In this document: positions 19,401-20,062 of the stretch, in pieces
Position numbering within the stretch: the stretch's first letter is position 1
How the letters are laid out: every line of letters starts with the position of its first letter
From: Serendipita indica DSM 11827
Taxonomy: Eukaryota > Basidiomycota > Agaricomycetes > Sebacinales > Serendipitaceae
Length of the DNA stretch: 20,062 bases
Reading direction: 5' to 3'
Assembly: GCA_910890315.1 (NCBI GenBank)
Contig: CAJVGD010000009.1
Coordinates: 1 to 20,062, forward strand
The notes under the pieces: model-generated
The model's input: the letters and a program-made list of their open reading frames with translations, nothing else
Databases searched by the model: none
Told to the model about the DNA's origin: nothing
Position numbers and translations under genes: made by a program

Positions 19401-20062
19401 GACAGGCCAGTCGCTGGGAGGCCCACTCCGAGGCCACTCAGATTGGTGCCAAATCGCATTCTCACCAGACGGCTGGCCGAATCGTCTCTGGCTCGATAAT
19501 GTCCCTTTACGATTCGACTATGGGATGAGACAGGCCAGTCGTTGGGAGACCCACTCAGGCCACACAAACTGGGTCAGCGCCGTCGCATTCTCACCAGACG
19601 GCTCGCGAATCGTCTCTGGCTCGAATGATAAGACGATTCGATTCTATGGAATGCGGAGACGGGCCAGTCGTTGGGAGACCCACTCGAGGCCACACAGGTG
19701 GGTCAGCGCCGTCGCATTCTCACCAGACGGCTCGCGAATCGTCTCTGGCTCGGATAGATACGATTCGACTATGGAATGCGGAGACAGGCCAGTCGTTGGG
19801 AGAGCCCCCGGGGCCACACTGGGTCAGCGCCTTCGCATTCTCGCCTGACGGCTCGCGACGAATCTCTGGCTCGCGCGATCGCACTATTCGACTCGGAATG
19901 CGGAGAACTGGCAGGCCAGTCGTTGGGAGACCCACTCGAAGGCCACACAAGCTCGGTCAGCCGTCGCATTCTCACCAGACGGCTCATGAATCGTCTCTGG
20001 CTCGCGCGATCATACGATTCGACTATGGAATGCGGAGACGGGCCAGTCGTTAGGAGACCCAC
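16458..20062 (+). CDS. NLR gene B: helical N-terminal domain - NACHT - WD40, runs off the window, disrupted
   Basis: Exons fit at 16458-16706, 16751-16903, 16953-17107, 17153-17225, 17271-18775 and from 18821 on. The ATG at 16458 or that at 16509 starts it. The first 200 residues are the helical N-terminal domain usual in this Agaricomycete family: [48 protein letters not shown], and [20 protein letters not shown]. The NACHT exon is 1505 bases, the same as in gene A, with GSGKST and [13 protein letters not shown]40 repeats begin at 19037. Two problems exist. Exon 2 needs a one-base frame change near 16811, between MWAV and ENQIDSLEY. From about 19385 each WD40 unit has small insertions or deletions that close the frame (stop near 19528). 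This is either a pseudogene or unreliable sequence. Role as for gene A: presumed non-self recognition NLR. Confidence 0.75.
19037..20062 (+). repeat. WD40 repeat array of gene B, with many indels
   Basis: Units begin near 19037, 19166, 19295, 19426, 19554, 19683, 19807 and 19935. The first two are clean 129-base units. Later ones measure about 131, 128, 129, 124 and 128 bases and contain further compensating indels, for example an extra GG after CGACTATGG in unit 3. Blocks such as TCACCAGACGGCTCGCGAAT and GGCCAGTCGTTGGGAGA stay identical. The array is cut off by the window edge. Confidence 0.8.

Overview
The window looks like nuclear DNA of a basidiomycete (Agaricomycetes). The genes are split by many short introns of about 40-60 bases with GT-AG ends. 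The dominant genes are NACHT-WD40 proteins of the expanded 'vegetative incompatibility / HET-E-like' type. Their tail and N-terminal sequences resemble what I remember of Rhizoctonia-like Ceratobasidiaceae; that genus assignment is inference, not something I could test. No rRNA, tRNA, CRISPR array or retroelement was found.

Layout. Bases 1-185 hold the start of a broken gene on the minus strand, a paralogue of the membrane-protein gene at 7975. Bases 735-1110 hold a decayed leucine-rich, F-box-type remnant. A five-exon gene of unknown function lies at 2403-3809 (+). From 4362 to 7665 there is one complete Tc1/mariner-class transposon, 3304 bp, flanked by TA and with 25-bp inverted ends. It carries a broken DD34E transposase (+) and, on the opposite strand, a six-exon passenger gene with an AT-hook. 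Just to its right is a frameshifted DUF6533-like seven-helix membrane protein gene (7975-9028, +), then about 1 kb of poorly resolved sequence.

The right half is a divergent, head-to-head pair of NLR-type genes. Gene A (10061-15165, minus) resolves into nine exons whose phases all agree, giving 1568 residues: a SesB-like alpha/beta-hydrolase domain, NACHT, 14 WD40 repeats and a family-specific tail. Gene B (from about 16458, plus, running off the window) has the usual helical N-terminal domain of the family in place of the hydrolase, then nearly the same NACHT module, then a WD40 array that is full of small indels.

The NACHT exons of A and B are both exactly 1505 bases long and alternate between about 99% and about 94% identity. 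Identity stops abruptly at the 5' edge of that exon: the upstream introns and domains are unrelated. This suggests that the N-terminal domain was exchanged through an intron and that the pair later exchanged sequence by gene conversion. This pair and the two-gene transposon are the two most interesting things here.
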